The translations under genes were made by a program, and so were the position numbers. From positions 1 through 64,000 of the forward strand of contig CALOBA010000078.1 of NCBI GenBank assembly GCA_942491465.1: 64,000 nucleotides of DNA. Reading direction: 5' to 3'. Shown one piece after another: positions 18,218-26,485 of the stretch. The DNA is from CALOBA01 sp942491465 (GTDB lineage: Bacteria; Pseudomonadota; Gammaproteobacteria; Chromatiales; Chromatiaceae). The notes under the pieces are model-generated. The model was not told the origin of the DNA and did not search any database. It saw nothing but the letters and a program-made list of their open reading frames with translations. How positions within the stretch are numbered: position 1 is the first letter of the stretch; each line of letters starts with the position of its first letter.

Positions 18218-18652
18218 CTAGCGATTCTCGGGCAAGTGGCATGACGCCAACAGCAGCACCTTGCCCGTCTTCGCGATCGCAAACTTGACGTAATACTCGA
18301 CGGGCAGCTCCTTGTGGGCGTACTGGTTCCATTCCCGGCGCTCCAGCGAGTAGGCATCACAGGCCGCCCACGGGCCGTTTGGACGCTGAATACACCATTC
18401 CGATCGGCGGTAGCGCCCCTGCGTTAGCGCATCTTTGATCAACTCGACCAAGTCGTCAGCGTCCAAGCTCAGCTTTTGCAGGTCAGCGCTGGCTTTGCGG
18501 GTCCAGGCCCGTACAGCCCCACTGCCTTCGATGGTCAGCAACGTCATCACATCTGCCGCCGGATAGAGCGGCCCGGCGCGGATCGTCCGGTTCGCGCCCG
18601 CGGACGGGGGCAGGGCTGCCTGGTACCGGCTGACGATTGTCTTGTTTACCAT
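18218..18652 (-). CDS. MqsR-like toxin (mRNA interferase family)
   Basis: A 144-residue protein. From about residue 36 it resembles MqsR-family RNase toxins: KASADLQKLSLDADDLVELI, then a W-x-x-DAY region, and a C-terminal strand PVEYYVKFAIAKTGKVLLLA. The first 35 residues are extra and poorly conserved in appearance, so an internal start at the MTLLTIEG methionine is possible. It is the first gene of the operon (toxin, antitoxin, chaperone). MqsR cleaves mRNA at specific trinucleotides; its site preference cannot be read from sequence here. Confidence 0.7.
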   Translation of the reverse strand: MVNKTIVSRYQAALPPSAGANRTIRAGPLYPAADVMTLLTIEGSGAVRAWTRKASADLQKLSLDADDLVELIKDALTQGRYRRSEWCIQRPNGPWAACDAYSLERREWNQYAHKELPVEYYVKFAIAKTGKVLLLASCHLPENR

Positions 18653-18660
18653 TATGGTAA
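18646..18660. promoter_or_regulatory. Operator-like palindrome over the toxin start codon
   Basis: TTACCATTATGGTAA is a perfect inverted repeat (6-bp arms, 3-bp centre) that contains the proposed ATG of the MqsR-like gene. MqsA-family antitoxins repress their own operon through short palindromes near the promoter, so this is the best operator candidate. If so, transcription may begin close to it and the true toxin start could be the internal methionine. Confidence 0.5.
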
Positions 18661-18816
18661 GTCAAACGGGAGTTTTCCAGTTGTCAGGGCCCGCCAGACG
18701 ATGGACTGCCACCGGCGGGGCAAGATGCCCGGTGTTCGATAATCCTCGGAAAGACTTGCCTCACGTCTGCGACAAGGCGCCCGAGGATCGTCAATCAATC
18801 ACCTGGCCGCCAACAG

Positions 18817-18835
18817 GGTACCGCAAGGCGGTACC
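18817..18835. other. Hairpin spanning the mfd repeat boundary
   Basis: Perfect 8-bp arms (GGTACCGC / GCGGTACC) with a 3-base loop start directly after the mfd stop codon and cross the point (18833) where homology to copy A ends. It has no T-tract in the direction of mfd transcription, so it is a weak terminator candidate. Its position at the junction is notable. Confidence 0.5.
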
Positions 18836-21243
18836 TCACCCCGTCAACTGCCCCACCACCGTCTCCACCTGCGCCACGCGCTTGGCCGGGTCGTCCATGG
18901 TGCGGAAGAACTTGAGCGCGCCGCTGGACTGATCCAGGCGGTATTCCTTGGGGCGGTTCTGGATGAGCTTGACCAGGCGCATGTGGTCGATCTTCGGGGC
19001 CTCGCCGAAGAGGATGCGCCCGCCCTTGGGGCCGGCCTCGATCTTTTTGATGCCGTAGGGCTGCACGCGCAGCTTCAGCGCGGTGATGGCGAACAGGGTC
19101 TTGGTGGGCTCCGGGAGCAGGCCGAAGCGGTCGATCATCTCGACTTGCAGCTCGCGCAGGGCCTCGCTGTCGGTGGCGCTGGCGATGCGCTTGTAGGTGA
19201 CCAGGCGGGTGTGGACGTCGGGGAGGTAGTCGGCGGGGAGTAGGGCCGGGAGGCCGAGGTCGATCTCGGCGCCGTGGTCCAGCGGGCGGTCGAGCTCGGG
19301 GGTGCGGCCGGCCTTGAGGGCCTGGACGGCGCGTTCGAGCAGGTCCATGTAGAGGCTGAAGCCGATCTCGTGGATCTGGCCGGATTGCTCGTCGCCCAAG
19401 AGTTCTCCGGCCCCGCGGATCTCCAGGTCATGGGTGGCCAGCGTGAAGCCGGCGCCCAGGTCTTCCAGCGACTCGATGGCCTCCAGGCGCTTTTTGGCAT
19501 CGGCCGTCATGGTCTTCGGCGGCGGGGTGATGAGGTAGGCGTAGGCGCGGTGGTGGGAGCGCCCGACGCGCCCGCGCAGCTGGTGGAGCTGGGCCAGGCC
19601 GAGCTTGTCGGCGCGGTTGATGACGATGGTGTTGGCGCTGGGCACGTCGATGCCCGACTCGATGATGGTGGTGCACACCAGCAGGTTGAAGCGGCGGTGG
19701 TAGAAGTCGCGCATGACCCGCTCGAGGTCGCGCTCGCGCATCTGGCCGTGGGCGTATTCGACCCGGGCGTCGGGCACCAGGGCCTCGAGCTTGCGGGCCA
19801 TGGTGTCGATGGTGTCGACCTCGTTGTGCAGGAAGTAGACCTGGCCGCCGCGGTTGATCTCGCGCTGGCAGGCCTCTTGGATGAGGCCGTCGTTCCAGGT
19901 CGAGACGAAGGTCTTGATCGGGTGGCGCTCCACCGGCGGGGTGCTGATGATCGAGAGGTCGCGCAGGCCGGACATGGCCATGTTGAGCGTGCGGGGGATG
20001 GGCGTGGCGGTGAGGGTGAGCACGTCGACTTCGCTGCGCAGGGCCTTCACGCGCTCCTTGTGGCGCACGCCGAAGCGGTGCTCCTCGTCGATGATGGCGA
20101 GGCCCAGATCCTTGAACTTGACCGTGCTGCCCAGGAGCTTGTGGGTGCCGACGACGATGTCCACGGTGCCCCGGGCCAGGTCGTCGAGGATGGCCCGGGT
20201 CTCCTTGGTGTTCTGAAACCGCGACAGGCCCTCGATGCGGATGGGCCAGTCGGCGAAGCGGTCGCTCAAGTTCTGAAAGTGCTGCTGGGCGAGCAGCGTG
20301 GTGGGCACCAGCACGGCGACCTGGCGCCCGCCGTTGACGGCGACGAAGGCGGCGCGCATGGCGACCTCGGTCTTGCCGAAGCCCACATCGCCGCAGACCA
20401 CCCGGTCCATGGGCTTGGGGTCGGCCATGTCCTGCAGGATGGCCTCGATGGCGCGCTGCTGGTCCGGGGTCTCTTCGAACTCGAAGGCGTTGGCAAAGGC
20501 GACGTAGTCGCTGCCGGGGTCGGGGAAGGCGACGCCTTGGCGGGCGGCGCGCCGGGCGTAGATGTCCAAGAGTTCCGCGGCGACGTCATGGGCCTTCTGC
20601 GCGGCCTTGCGCTTGACCTTGTCCCAGTGGTCGCTGCCGAGGCGATGCAGCGGGGCGCCCTCCGGCGATGCGCCGGTGTAGCGCGAGATCAGATGCAGCG
20701 AGCTGACCGGGACGTAGAGCTTGTCGCCGTTGGCGTATTCGAGCGCCAACAGCTCGACCTCGCTGGTGCCGACCTGCATGACCTGAAGCCCGAGGAAGCG
20801 GCCGACGCCGTGCTCCTCGTGGACGACGGGTGCTCCCTCGTGCAGCTCGGTGAGGTTGCGCACCACCGCCTCGCCGTCGCGCTCGCGGGCCTTGCGTCGG
20901 CGCTCCTGGCGCACGCGCTCGCCGTAGAGCTGGGTCTCGGTGATCAGGGCCAGGGCGGGCTCGCCGGGGCCGGCGGGCAAGAGCAGCGGCTGCTCCAGCG
21001 GGGCGACGGTGACGGCGATGGGCGCGTGGCCATCGGCAAAGGCCGGCCAGTCGATGGCGGCGGCGGGACGGATGTCGAAGCCGTGCAGGTTGTCGAGCAG
21101 CATCTCGCGCCGGCCGCTGCTCTCGGCGATGAACAGGACGCGGCGCTCGGGCTCGGCGAGGAACTGCTTCAGGGCCGCGGCGGGCTCGGCGGCGCGGGCC
21201 TGGATGCCGAGTGCCGGCGGCGTGGCGGTGGCGAAGTTGCAGG
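18833..21243. repeat. Long direct repeat, copy B (inside full-length mfd)
   Basis: Partner of 4771-7181: same orientation, 2,411 bp, with only a handful of base differences seen. The observed differences do not change the Mfd protein. Confidence 0.95.
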
Positions 21244-22366
21244 CGGCGGCGTAGCCCTTGCGCCGCTCGGGCAGCTCGGCACTCTGCCAGAGGATGCCGG
21301 GGCGGGCGTTGAGCTGGGCTGCCAGCTCGTCGCGGTCCAGGTACAGCCGACGCGGGGCCAAGAGCGGGCGCTCGGGGTCGTGGCGGCGCTGCTCGTAGCG
21401 GTCGTCGATGGCGGCGAGGGCATCGGTGGCGGCGTGGCGCACCGGCTCGGCCTCGACCACCAGGGTCTCGTCGGGCAGGTAGTCGAACAGGGTCGCGGTG
21501 TGCTCGAAGAACAGCGGCAGGTAGTACTCCAGGCCGCCGGGCATGCGCCCTTCCGAGACCTCGCGGTAGATCAGGCTGACCTTGGGGTCGGCGTCGATCT
21601 CGGCGCGCCAGCGCTGGCGGAAGGCGCTGATGGCCTCTTCGTTGAACGGGAATTCCCGTGCCGGGAGCATGCGCACCTGTTGCAGCTTGTCCTTGGAGCG
21701 CTGGCTGTCGGGGTCGAAGGTGCGGATGGACTCGACCTCGTCGTCGAACAGATCGATGCGCAGGGGCTCGGGGCTGCCCATGGGGAAGATGTCGATGAGC
21801 TCGCCGCGCACGGCAAACTCGCCGTGGGCGATGACCTGGGAGACGCATTGGTAGCCGGAGCGGGTCAGGCGGTTTCTGGTGCGCTCCAGGTCGAGCCGGT
21901 CGCCGACGGACAGCACCAGGGAGTGGCCGTCCACATAGTCCCGCGGCGGCAGGCGCTGCAGCAGCGTGCCCACGGGCACCAGCAGCAGGCCGCGCGCGAG
22001 CATCGGCAACCGGTGCAGGGTCAAGAGCCGTTCCGAGACCAGCTCAGGCAGCGGCGAGAAGACGTCGTAGGGCAGGGTCTCCCAGTCCGGGAAGGTCAGG
22101 ATCGGCAGCGCGCTGCCGGCCAGGAAGAACGCCAGCTCGGCGCGCAGGGCGTTGGCCGCGGGCATGTCCGGCGTCACCACCAGCAGCGGGCGGTCGGCCT
22201 CGCGGGCGGCGGCGGCGATGGCCAGGGCCGCGGCCGAGCCGTAGAGCCGGCCCCAGAGCAGGCGCTCGGCTGCCGTGCGCGGCAGCGGCGGGTGCAGGGG
22301 TGAATGGAGTCGGTCCGGGGCCGGCAGCGGGGCTGCCGGCAATGGCTGGGCGGCGGGGGCGGTCAT
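18836..22366 (-). CDS. mfd: Transcription-repair coupling factor Mfd (full length)
   Basis: A 1,176-residue protein, close to the usual Mfd length of about 1,150. It has UvrB-like domains in the first 350 or so residues (TFPDWETLPYDVFSPLPELV, VRGELIDIFPMGSPEPLRID), the RNA-polymerase-interaction domain (about 507-580), an SF2 translocase with Walker A GDVGFGKT near 659 and DEEH near 760, and the C-terminal regulatory domain. Mfd displaces RNA polymerase stalled at lesions and recruits UvrA. The ATG at 22366 was preferred over an in-frame ATG at 22477, because the stretch between them is a Pro/Ser-rich translation of a GGCTTG-type repeat. This is the parental copy of the partial duplication at 4774-7215. 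Confidence 0.97.
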   Translation of the reverse strand: MTAPAAQPLPAAPLPAPDRLHSPLHPPLPRTAAERLLWGRLYGSAAALAIAAAAREADRPLLVVTPDMPAANALRAELAFFLAGSALPILTFPDWETLPYDVFSPLPELVSERLLTLHRLPMLARGLLLVPVGTLLQRLPPRDYVDGHSLVLSVGDRLDLERTRNRLTRSGYQCVSQVIAHGEFAVRGELIDIFPMGSPEPLRIDLFDDEVESIRTFDPDSQRSKDKLQQVRMLPAREFPFNEEAISAFRQRWRAEIDADPKVSLIYREVSEGRMPGGLEYYLPLFFEHTATLFDYLPDETLVVEAEPVRHAATDALAAIDDRYEQRRHDPERPLLAPRRLYLDRDELAAQLNARPGILWQSAELPERRKGYAAACNFATATPPALGIQARAAEPAAALKQFLAEPERRVLFIAESSGRREMLLDNLHGFDIRPAAAIDWPAFADGHAPIAVTVAPLEQPLLLPAGPGEPALALITETQLYGERVRQERRRKARERDGEAVVRNLTELHEGAPVVHEEHGVGRFLGLQVMQVGTSEVELLALEYANGDKLYVPVSSLHLISRYTGASPEGAPLHRLGSDHWDKVKRKAAQKAHDVAAELLDIYARRAARQGVAFPDPGSDYVAFANAFEFEETPDQQRAIEAILQDMADPKPMDRVVCGDVGFGKTEVAMRAAFVAVNGGRQVAVLVPTTLLAQQHFQNLSDRFADWPIRIEGLSRFQNTKETRAILDDLARGTVDIVVGTHKLLGSTVKFKDLGLAIIDEEHRFGVRHKERVKALRSEVDVLTLTATPIPRTLNMAMSGLRDLSIISTPPVERHPIKTFVSTWNDGLIQEACQREINRGGQVYFLHNEVDTIDTMARKLEALVPDARVEYAHGQMRERDLERVMRDFYHRRFNLLVCTTIIESGIDVPSANTIVINRADKLGLAQLHQLRGRVGRSHHRAYAYLITPPPKTMTADAKKRLEAIESLEDLGAGFTLATHDLEIRGAGELLGDEQSGQIHEIGFSLYMDLLERAVQALKAGRTPELDRPLDHGAEIDLGLPALLPADYLPDVHTRLVTYKRIASATDSEALRELQVEMIDRFGLLPEPTKTLFAITALKLRVQPYGIKKIEAGPKGGRILFGEAPKIDHMRLVKLIQNRPKEYRLDQSSGALKFFRTMDDPAKRVAQVETVVGQLTG

Positions 22367-22521
22367 GGGGTGTTGCAGGGCTTGGGTGTGAAGCGGGCGT
22401 TTCTGCGCCGGCAAGGCCGGGAGCGGGCTTGGGCTTGGGCTGGGGCTGATGGATTGTTGGCGGCGCGGGGCCGCCATCTTCGCACAACGCTCGGCGCGGT
22501 CGATTGCGGATCGCGCAGTCC

Positions 22522-22983
22522 TCAGGGCCGACCGTCGCCCATGCGCGCGATCAGCGCCGCAGGGTCCATGGTCAGCGGGCTGTCGGCCAGAAAATCATCG
22601 GGGGCCAGGGATAGGATCAGGTCCACCCCCGCCCGGCGGGCGGTGGCCTGGCTCAGCGCCGGTTCGAGGTCGGGCCAGTCCAGGGCCAGCGCCTCGTCGA
22701 CCACCGCGGCGTCGACGGTGGCCACATCGACATGGCAGCGCAGCTCGCGCAGTCGCGCGCGGGCGGTTGCATGCCCCTCCTCTCGGGCCAGCTCTTCGTA
22801 GGCGATCGCCAGCGCCCCGGCGCCGACAAAGGCGCGTATGCGCCCCTGCCGGGCCAGCTCCAACAGCGCCGGCGCGGCGCCGATGACGGTGCTGCCGACG
22901 GCGCCGAGCACGACCCCGGCATCGAGCAGGATACGCAGTGGCCGGCTGTCGGCGACGGTGGTGCGGTTCGTCTGTTTATCCAT
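22522..22983 (-). CDS. PIN-domain protein (putative ribonuclease)
   Basis: A 153-residue protein with the PIN fold pattern: ILLDAGVVLGAV (first acidic residue near 21), a central acidic region, and the terminal block ARRAGVDLILSLAPDDFL, equivalent to the D-x-x-x-T-x-x-x-DF end of VapC-like nucleases. PIN domains are Mg2+-dependent RNases, often toxins. No antitoxin is visible next to it, so a solitary PIN protein or an orphan toxin is likely. It lies just upstream of mfd on the same strand. Confidence 0.65.
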   Translation of the reverse strand: MDKQTNRTTVADSRPLRILLDAGVVLGAVGSTVIGAAPALLELARQGRIRAFVGAGALAIAYEELAREEGHATARARLRELRCHVDVATVDAAVVDEALALDWPDLEPALSQATARRAGVDLILSLAPDDFLADSPLTMDPAALIARMGDGRP

Positions 22984-23323
22984 GTCATCTCACCTGTGCG
23001 TGGATCGGGGCGGATATCGCTCCGCCTCCGCGGACCCGGCACCGACGCCGACGGATGCCCGCCCACCTCGGTGCCCGAGACGCTACTGTCCATCGTCTAG
23101 CGGTGCCCTGTCAAAGGCTGACGGGCGCGGCTGCACATTACCCGGCGGCGGATGTTGGGTTGCCGACAAGCTCGCCGAGTAGCTGTCTGCCGATAGCCGC
23201 CACACCCGAGCCGCTCGCGCAGCCGGGGGCAAGCGAACGCCCCCCGTCGACGACCGGCCGCCTTTGGTGCACCATGGCGGCGATTGAAGACCCGACCGTT
23301 CCATCAACCGAGAGGAGACGCCG
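22984..23323. other. Divergent intergenic region, no gene seen
   Basis: This 340-bp GC-rich stretch lies between the PIN gene (minus) and the DUF4332 gene (plus). It must hold both promoters. I see no convincing -35/-10 pair, RNA gene or repeat. A GAGAGGAG ribosome-binding site precedes the DUF4332 start. Confidence 0.6.
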
Positions 23324-23731
23324 ATGACCACCCCCATCAAGAAGCTCAAGGGCATCACCGATGAGATCACAAGCGCGCTTGCGGCACAGGACATCAAGGA
23401 CAATGAGGCGCTGGTGCTGGCTGGCGCCAGCCCTAAGCAACGCAAGGCGCTGGCCGCCGCCTGCGGCTGCGAGCCGGCGGTCTTGCTGGAGCTGATCAAC
23501 CATGCCGATCTGGCCCGGGTCAAGGGCGTCGCCGGCGTCTATGCCGACCTGCTGGAGGCGGCCGGTGTGGATACCGTCAAGGAGTTGGCGACGCGTCGCC
23601 CGGACAACCTCCACGCCAAGCTCGGCGAGACCAACGACGCCCAGCAGCTCACCGAGCGCCCACCCACCCGGACGCAGGTCGAGGACTGGGTGGCCCAGGC
23701 CAAGGAGCTGCCGAAGCACATCACCTACTGA
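23324..23731 (+). CDS. DUF4332 helix-hairpin-helix protein
   Basis: A 135-residue protein with two helix-hairpin-helix-like repeats, the first around KLKGITDEITSALAAQDI and the second around ARVKGVAGVYADLLEAAGV. The family is DUF4332, small proteins with HhH motifs of unknown biochemical role, possibly nucleic-acid binding. It has a strong ribosome-binding site and no close operon partner except the downstream permease, 36 bp away. Confidence 0.75.
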   Translation: MTTPIKKLKGITDEITSALAAQDIKDNEALVLAGASPKQRKALAAACGCEPAVLLELINHADLARVKGVAGVYADLLEAAGVDTVKELATRRPDNLHAKLGETNDAQQLTERPPTRTQVEDWVAQAKELPKHITY

Positions 23732-23740
23732 CGGGGCCAC

Positions 23741-23760
23741 CCGCAACCGCAACCGCAACC
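23741..23760. repeat. Short hexamer repeat (CCGCAA)3
   Basis: Three copies of CCGCAA plus a partial fourth fill most of the 36-bp gap between the DUF4332 stop and the permease start, taking the place of a normal ribosome-binding site. Confidence 0.8.
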
Positions 23761-23767
23761 AAGACCA

Positions 23768-24514
23768 GTGCCCGAGCCCCTCACCCTCGCCGTGCTGCTC
23801 TTCGCCGCCTTCATCCACGGCGCCCTTGGCTTCGGCTTCCCGCTGGTGGCCACGCCGCTGCTGGTGCTGATGATGGACCTGCGCGTGGCCATCGCGCTGA
23901 CGCTGGTGCCGACCATCTGCATCAATCTGGTCAGCATCGCCGGCGAGCGCCACTGGCGCGAGGCCCTGCGCCGGTTCTGGCCGATCCCCACCTTCACCAT
24001 CGTCGGCAGCCTGATCGGCACCCAACTGCTGCTGGCGTTGGACCCGGAGCCGTTTCGGCTGCTGCTGGCGCTGGTGCTGGTGGCCTACCTGCTGGCGGAT
24101 CGGCTGCACGGCGTCGAGCGCGAGCGCCGGGTGCCCGGGTGGGGCCTGGCCCTGCTCGGGCTGGGGCTCGGGCTGATGGCCGGGGTGGTCAACATCTTCG
24201 CCCCGGCGATCATCGTCTTTGCGCTGTACACGCGGATGCGCCCGGAGCTGATGGTGGCCGCGTTCAACCTGAGCTTCGTCACCAGCAAGAGCGGCCAGCT
24301 GATCGGGTTTGCCGCCGGCGGGGCGCTGGATGGCGCCATCGTCGCGCAGGCGCTGTGGGCCCTGCCGCTGGTGTTGGGGGTGCTCTGGCTCGGCATCCGG
24401 CTGCGCCGGCGGATCAAGCCCGACGGCTATCGTCGGGTGCTGCGCGGCGGGCTGTGGTTGATGGCGCTGGCCCTGCTTTGGAGCAGTGCGCGGACCTGGC
24501 TCGGCCTCGCCTGA
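23768..24514 (+). CDS. TauE/SafE family sulfite/sulfonate exporter-like permease
   Basis: A 248-residue integral membrane protein of about eight helices. The N-terminal FAAFIHGALGFGFPLVATP signature is typical of TauE/SafE (DUF81) permeases, and the second half has an equivalent motif (AAFNLSFVTSKSGQLIGFAA). Members export sulfite, sulfonates or other organic anions; the substrate here cannot be told. The GTG start at 23768 lies right after a CCGCAA microsatellite and lacks a clear Shine-Dalgarno. Confidence 0.85.
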   Translation: MPEPLTLAVLLFAAFIHGALGFGFPLVATPLLVLMMDLRVAIALTLVPTICINLVSIAGERHWREALRRFWPIPTFTIVGSLIGTQLLLALDPEPFRLLLALVLVAYLLADRLHGVERERRVPGWGLALLGLGLGLMAGVVNIFAPAIIVFALYTRMRPELMVAAFNLSFVTSKSGQLIGFAAGGALDGAIVAQALWALPLVLGVLWLGIRLRRRIKPDGYRRVLRGGLWLMALALLWSSARTWLGLA

Positions 24515-24786
24515 TGCCCCGCGCCGGCGCATATGCGGCCTGCCGGCACTTGAGTTGGGGCAGTTTTCGGGAAAAACCGCATCGATCGGCCCTGTTTGTG
24601 GTGGCGAGCGTCACCTGATGGCGGCTAGAATTGCGCATCCCAACGATCTCATCGGCTCGGTAGCCCTTCCGAGCCCGTACCAGGCAGATTTCACCACAGC
24701 CTAACGACGCCTGACCCCGCCCCGCAGGCCCAAGCGATTTCCGCATCGACCCATGCCGCCCCCCGACCGGGCACCAGAACAGCATC

Positions 24787-25998
24787 ATGACAGAAGAGAA
24801 CGATTTCGAGGCCCTGCTCCGGGAGCACTATCAAACCGAGCGCAAGGAGACCCAGGCCAGCCACAAACCCGGTGAGCGGGTGAAGGGACACGTCATCAAG
24901 GTCGGCAGCGAACAGGTGTTCGTCGACTTGGGCGGCAAGGCGGAGGCGGTGATGGACATCGCCAACTTCAAGGACGAGGCAGGCAACATCACCGCCGCGG
25001 TGGGCGACGAGGTCGCGGCGGTGGTCTCCGGCGTCGACCCGGAGAACGGCTCGCTGATCCTCGGCAGCCAGCACGGCCGGCACCTGCATGGTGCCGCCGA
25101 GCTGGAGGACGCCTACCGCCAGGGCACGCCGGTGGATGGACAGATCACCGGCGCCATCAAGGGCGGCCTGGAGGTCCAGGTTGCCGGTCATCGGGCCTTC
25201 TGCCCGGCCTCCCAAGTGGATATCCGCTTCGTCGAGGACCTCTCCGGCCTGATCGGAGAGCGGTACAGCTTTCGCATCACCAAGTACGAGGGTGGGCGGC
25301 GCCTGAACCTGGTGGTCTCCCGCCGCGCGCTGCTCGAAGAGCAGCAGCGGGCCGAGGCCGCCGAGATCCGCGCCAAGCTGGAGCCGGGCGCGGTGCTGCA
25401 GGGCACGGTGACCACGCTCAAGGAATACGGCGCCTTCATCGACCTGGGCGGCGGCATCGAGGGCATGGTGCACATCAGCGAGCTGGCCTTCGGCCACGTC
25501 AAGCACCCCGAGGAACTCTTAAGCGTCGGCCAGCAGATCGAGGTTGCGGTACTGCGCATCGAGCAGACCAACAACCCCAAGCGCCCGCAGAAGATCGCCT
25601 TGTCCGTCCGTGCCCTGGCCAAGGACCCGTGGAGCGAGGCCGCCGAGCGCTTCCCCACCGGCAGCCGCGCCACCGGCAAGGTCACCCGCCTGCAGCCCTT
25701 CGGCGCCTTCGTCGAGCTTGCCCCCGGGCTGGAAGGCATGGCCCACATCAGCGAGCTGGGGGTGGACCGACGCATCAACCACCCGGAGGAGGTGCTGTCC
25801 CAGGGCCAGCAGGTGGAGGCCGTGGTGCTGCAGGTGGATCCGCAGCGCCGGCGCATTGCGCTGTCGCTGAACCCGGATGCGGCGCCGGTGGAGCTGCCCC
25901 CGGCGCGACCCGAGTCGGGCGCGCAATCCGGCGACGGCATCGGCTCGCTGGGCGCCTTGCTGAAGGCGCAGATGGAGGGCGGCGACCGGCGGCGCTGA
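24787..25998 (+). CDS. S1 RNA-binding protein with four S1 domains
   Basis: A 403-residue protein with four S1-type OB folds at about 25-95, 108-180, 195-270 and 285-355. The last two are the best preserved (GTVTTLKEYGAFIDLGGGIE and GKVTRLQPFGAFVELAPGLE, each followed by a GM-x-HISEL motif). It is shorter than ribosomal protein S1 (six domains, about 560 residues) and is more like the S1-related accessory RNA-binding proteins of proteobacteria. It is monocistronic, with a 272-bp gap upstream that holds no recognisable gene. Confidence 0.85.
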   Translation: MTEENDFEALLREHYQTERKETQASHKPGERVKGHVIKVGSEQVFVDLGGKAEAVMDIANFKDEAGNITAAVGDEVAAVVSGVDPENGSLILGSQHGRHLHGAAELEDAYRQGTPVDGQITGAIKGGLEVQVAGHRAFCPASQVDIRFVEDLSGLIGERYSFRITKYEGGRRLNLVVSRRALLEEQQRAEAAEIRAKLEPGAVLQGTVTTLKEYGAFIDLGGGIEGMVHISELAFGHVKHPEELLSVGQQIEVAVLRIEQTNNPKRPQKIALSVRALAKDPWSEAAERFPTGSRATGKVTRLQPFGAFVELAPGLEGMAHISELGVDRRINHPEEVLSQGQQVEAVVLQVDPQRRRIALSLNPDAAPVELPPARPESGAQSGDGIGSLGALLKAQMEGGDRRR

Positions 25999-26077
25999 AG
26001 CGCGAGCATTCCCGAGGCCCAACCCGCGGGGGTGGGATGCGAGCCGGGCCACCAACCTAACCGGAGGCATCCTCAGC

Positions 26078-26473
26078 TTGATGCAATTCATCCGCCGGGC
26101 GATCGCCGGCTCCCCCATCGAGACCGTTCTACGTCGCAGCGGTTTAGGCCCCTTAGTGCTGCGTTGGCATGAATGCCGTGTCGTCTCCCGCGGGGTCCAA
26201 GAGGTCCATGCCTTCGGCGATCGACTGCGCCTGCTGGCGCGTTCCAAGGCCGAGCTTACGCGCGTGGAGATGACCCGAGGCGACGACCCCTTCGCGCGCC
26301 CGGGACGATCCCCAACGGTCATTAAGATCGACGTGGAAGGCGCGGAGATCGCGGTGCTGCGGGGCTTGCCCGAGACGCTTGCCCGGTTACTGCGCGAATA
26401 CGGATTCGTGCCGATATGGACCCGGCCCCGCGGCACCGAGATCCACATGCGCTGGTGCCGCAGCGGCGCCTAG
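26078..26473 (+). pseudogene. FkbM-family methyltransferase remnant
   Basis: A 131-residue reading frame preserves only scattered parts of a FkbM methyltransferase: VVSRGVQEVHAFGD, an acidic VEMTRGDDP stretch and the hallmark VIKIDVEGAEIAVLRGL. It lacks the N-terminal SAM-binding glycine loop, and normal members exceed 220 residues, so it is an internally deleted gene. A GGAGG lies 10 bases before a TTG (26078), which is followed directly by an ATG. It opens the polysaccharide locus. Confidence 0.6.
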
Positions 26474-26485
26474 CGCGCGCATCAC

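Larger units (their letters stand above)
4771..18832. other. Candidate recombinational island: one mfd repeat plus defence cargo
   Basis: The two mfd repeats bracket about 11.65 kb of cargo. One repeat plus the cargo is a 14,062-bp unit that could exist as a circle. Full-length mfd, then cargo, then 5'-truncated mfd is the signature of single-crossover integration of a circle carrying the mfd 3' part. No integrase, transposase, att site or tRNA was seen at the ends, so RecA-dependent recombination is the simplest inferred route. A misassembled repeat cannot be excluded from sequence alone. Confidence 0.55.

Noticed and set aside
4771..18832. Classical integrative element inserted at the mfd 3' end by a site-specific recombinase
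   Set aside because: No tyrosine or serine recombinase or short att repeat is visible. The 2.4-kb repeat is far longer than an att site, so homologous recombination is the better explanation.
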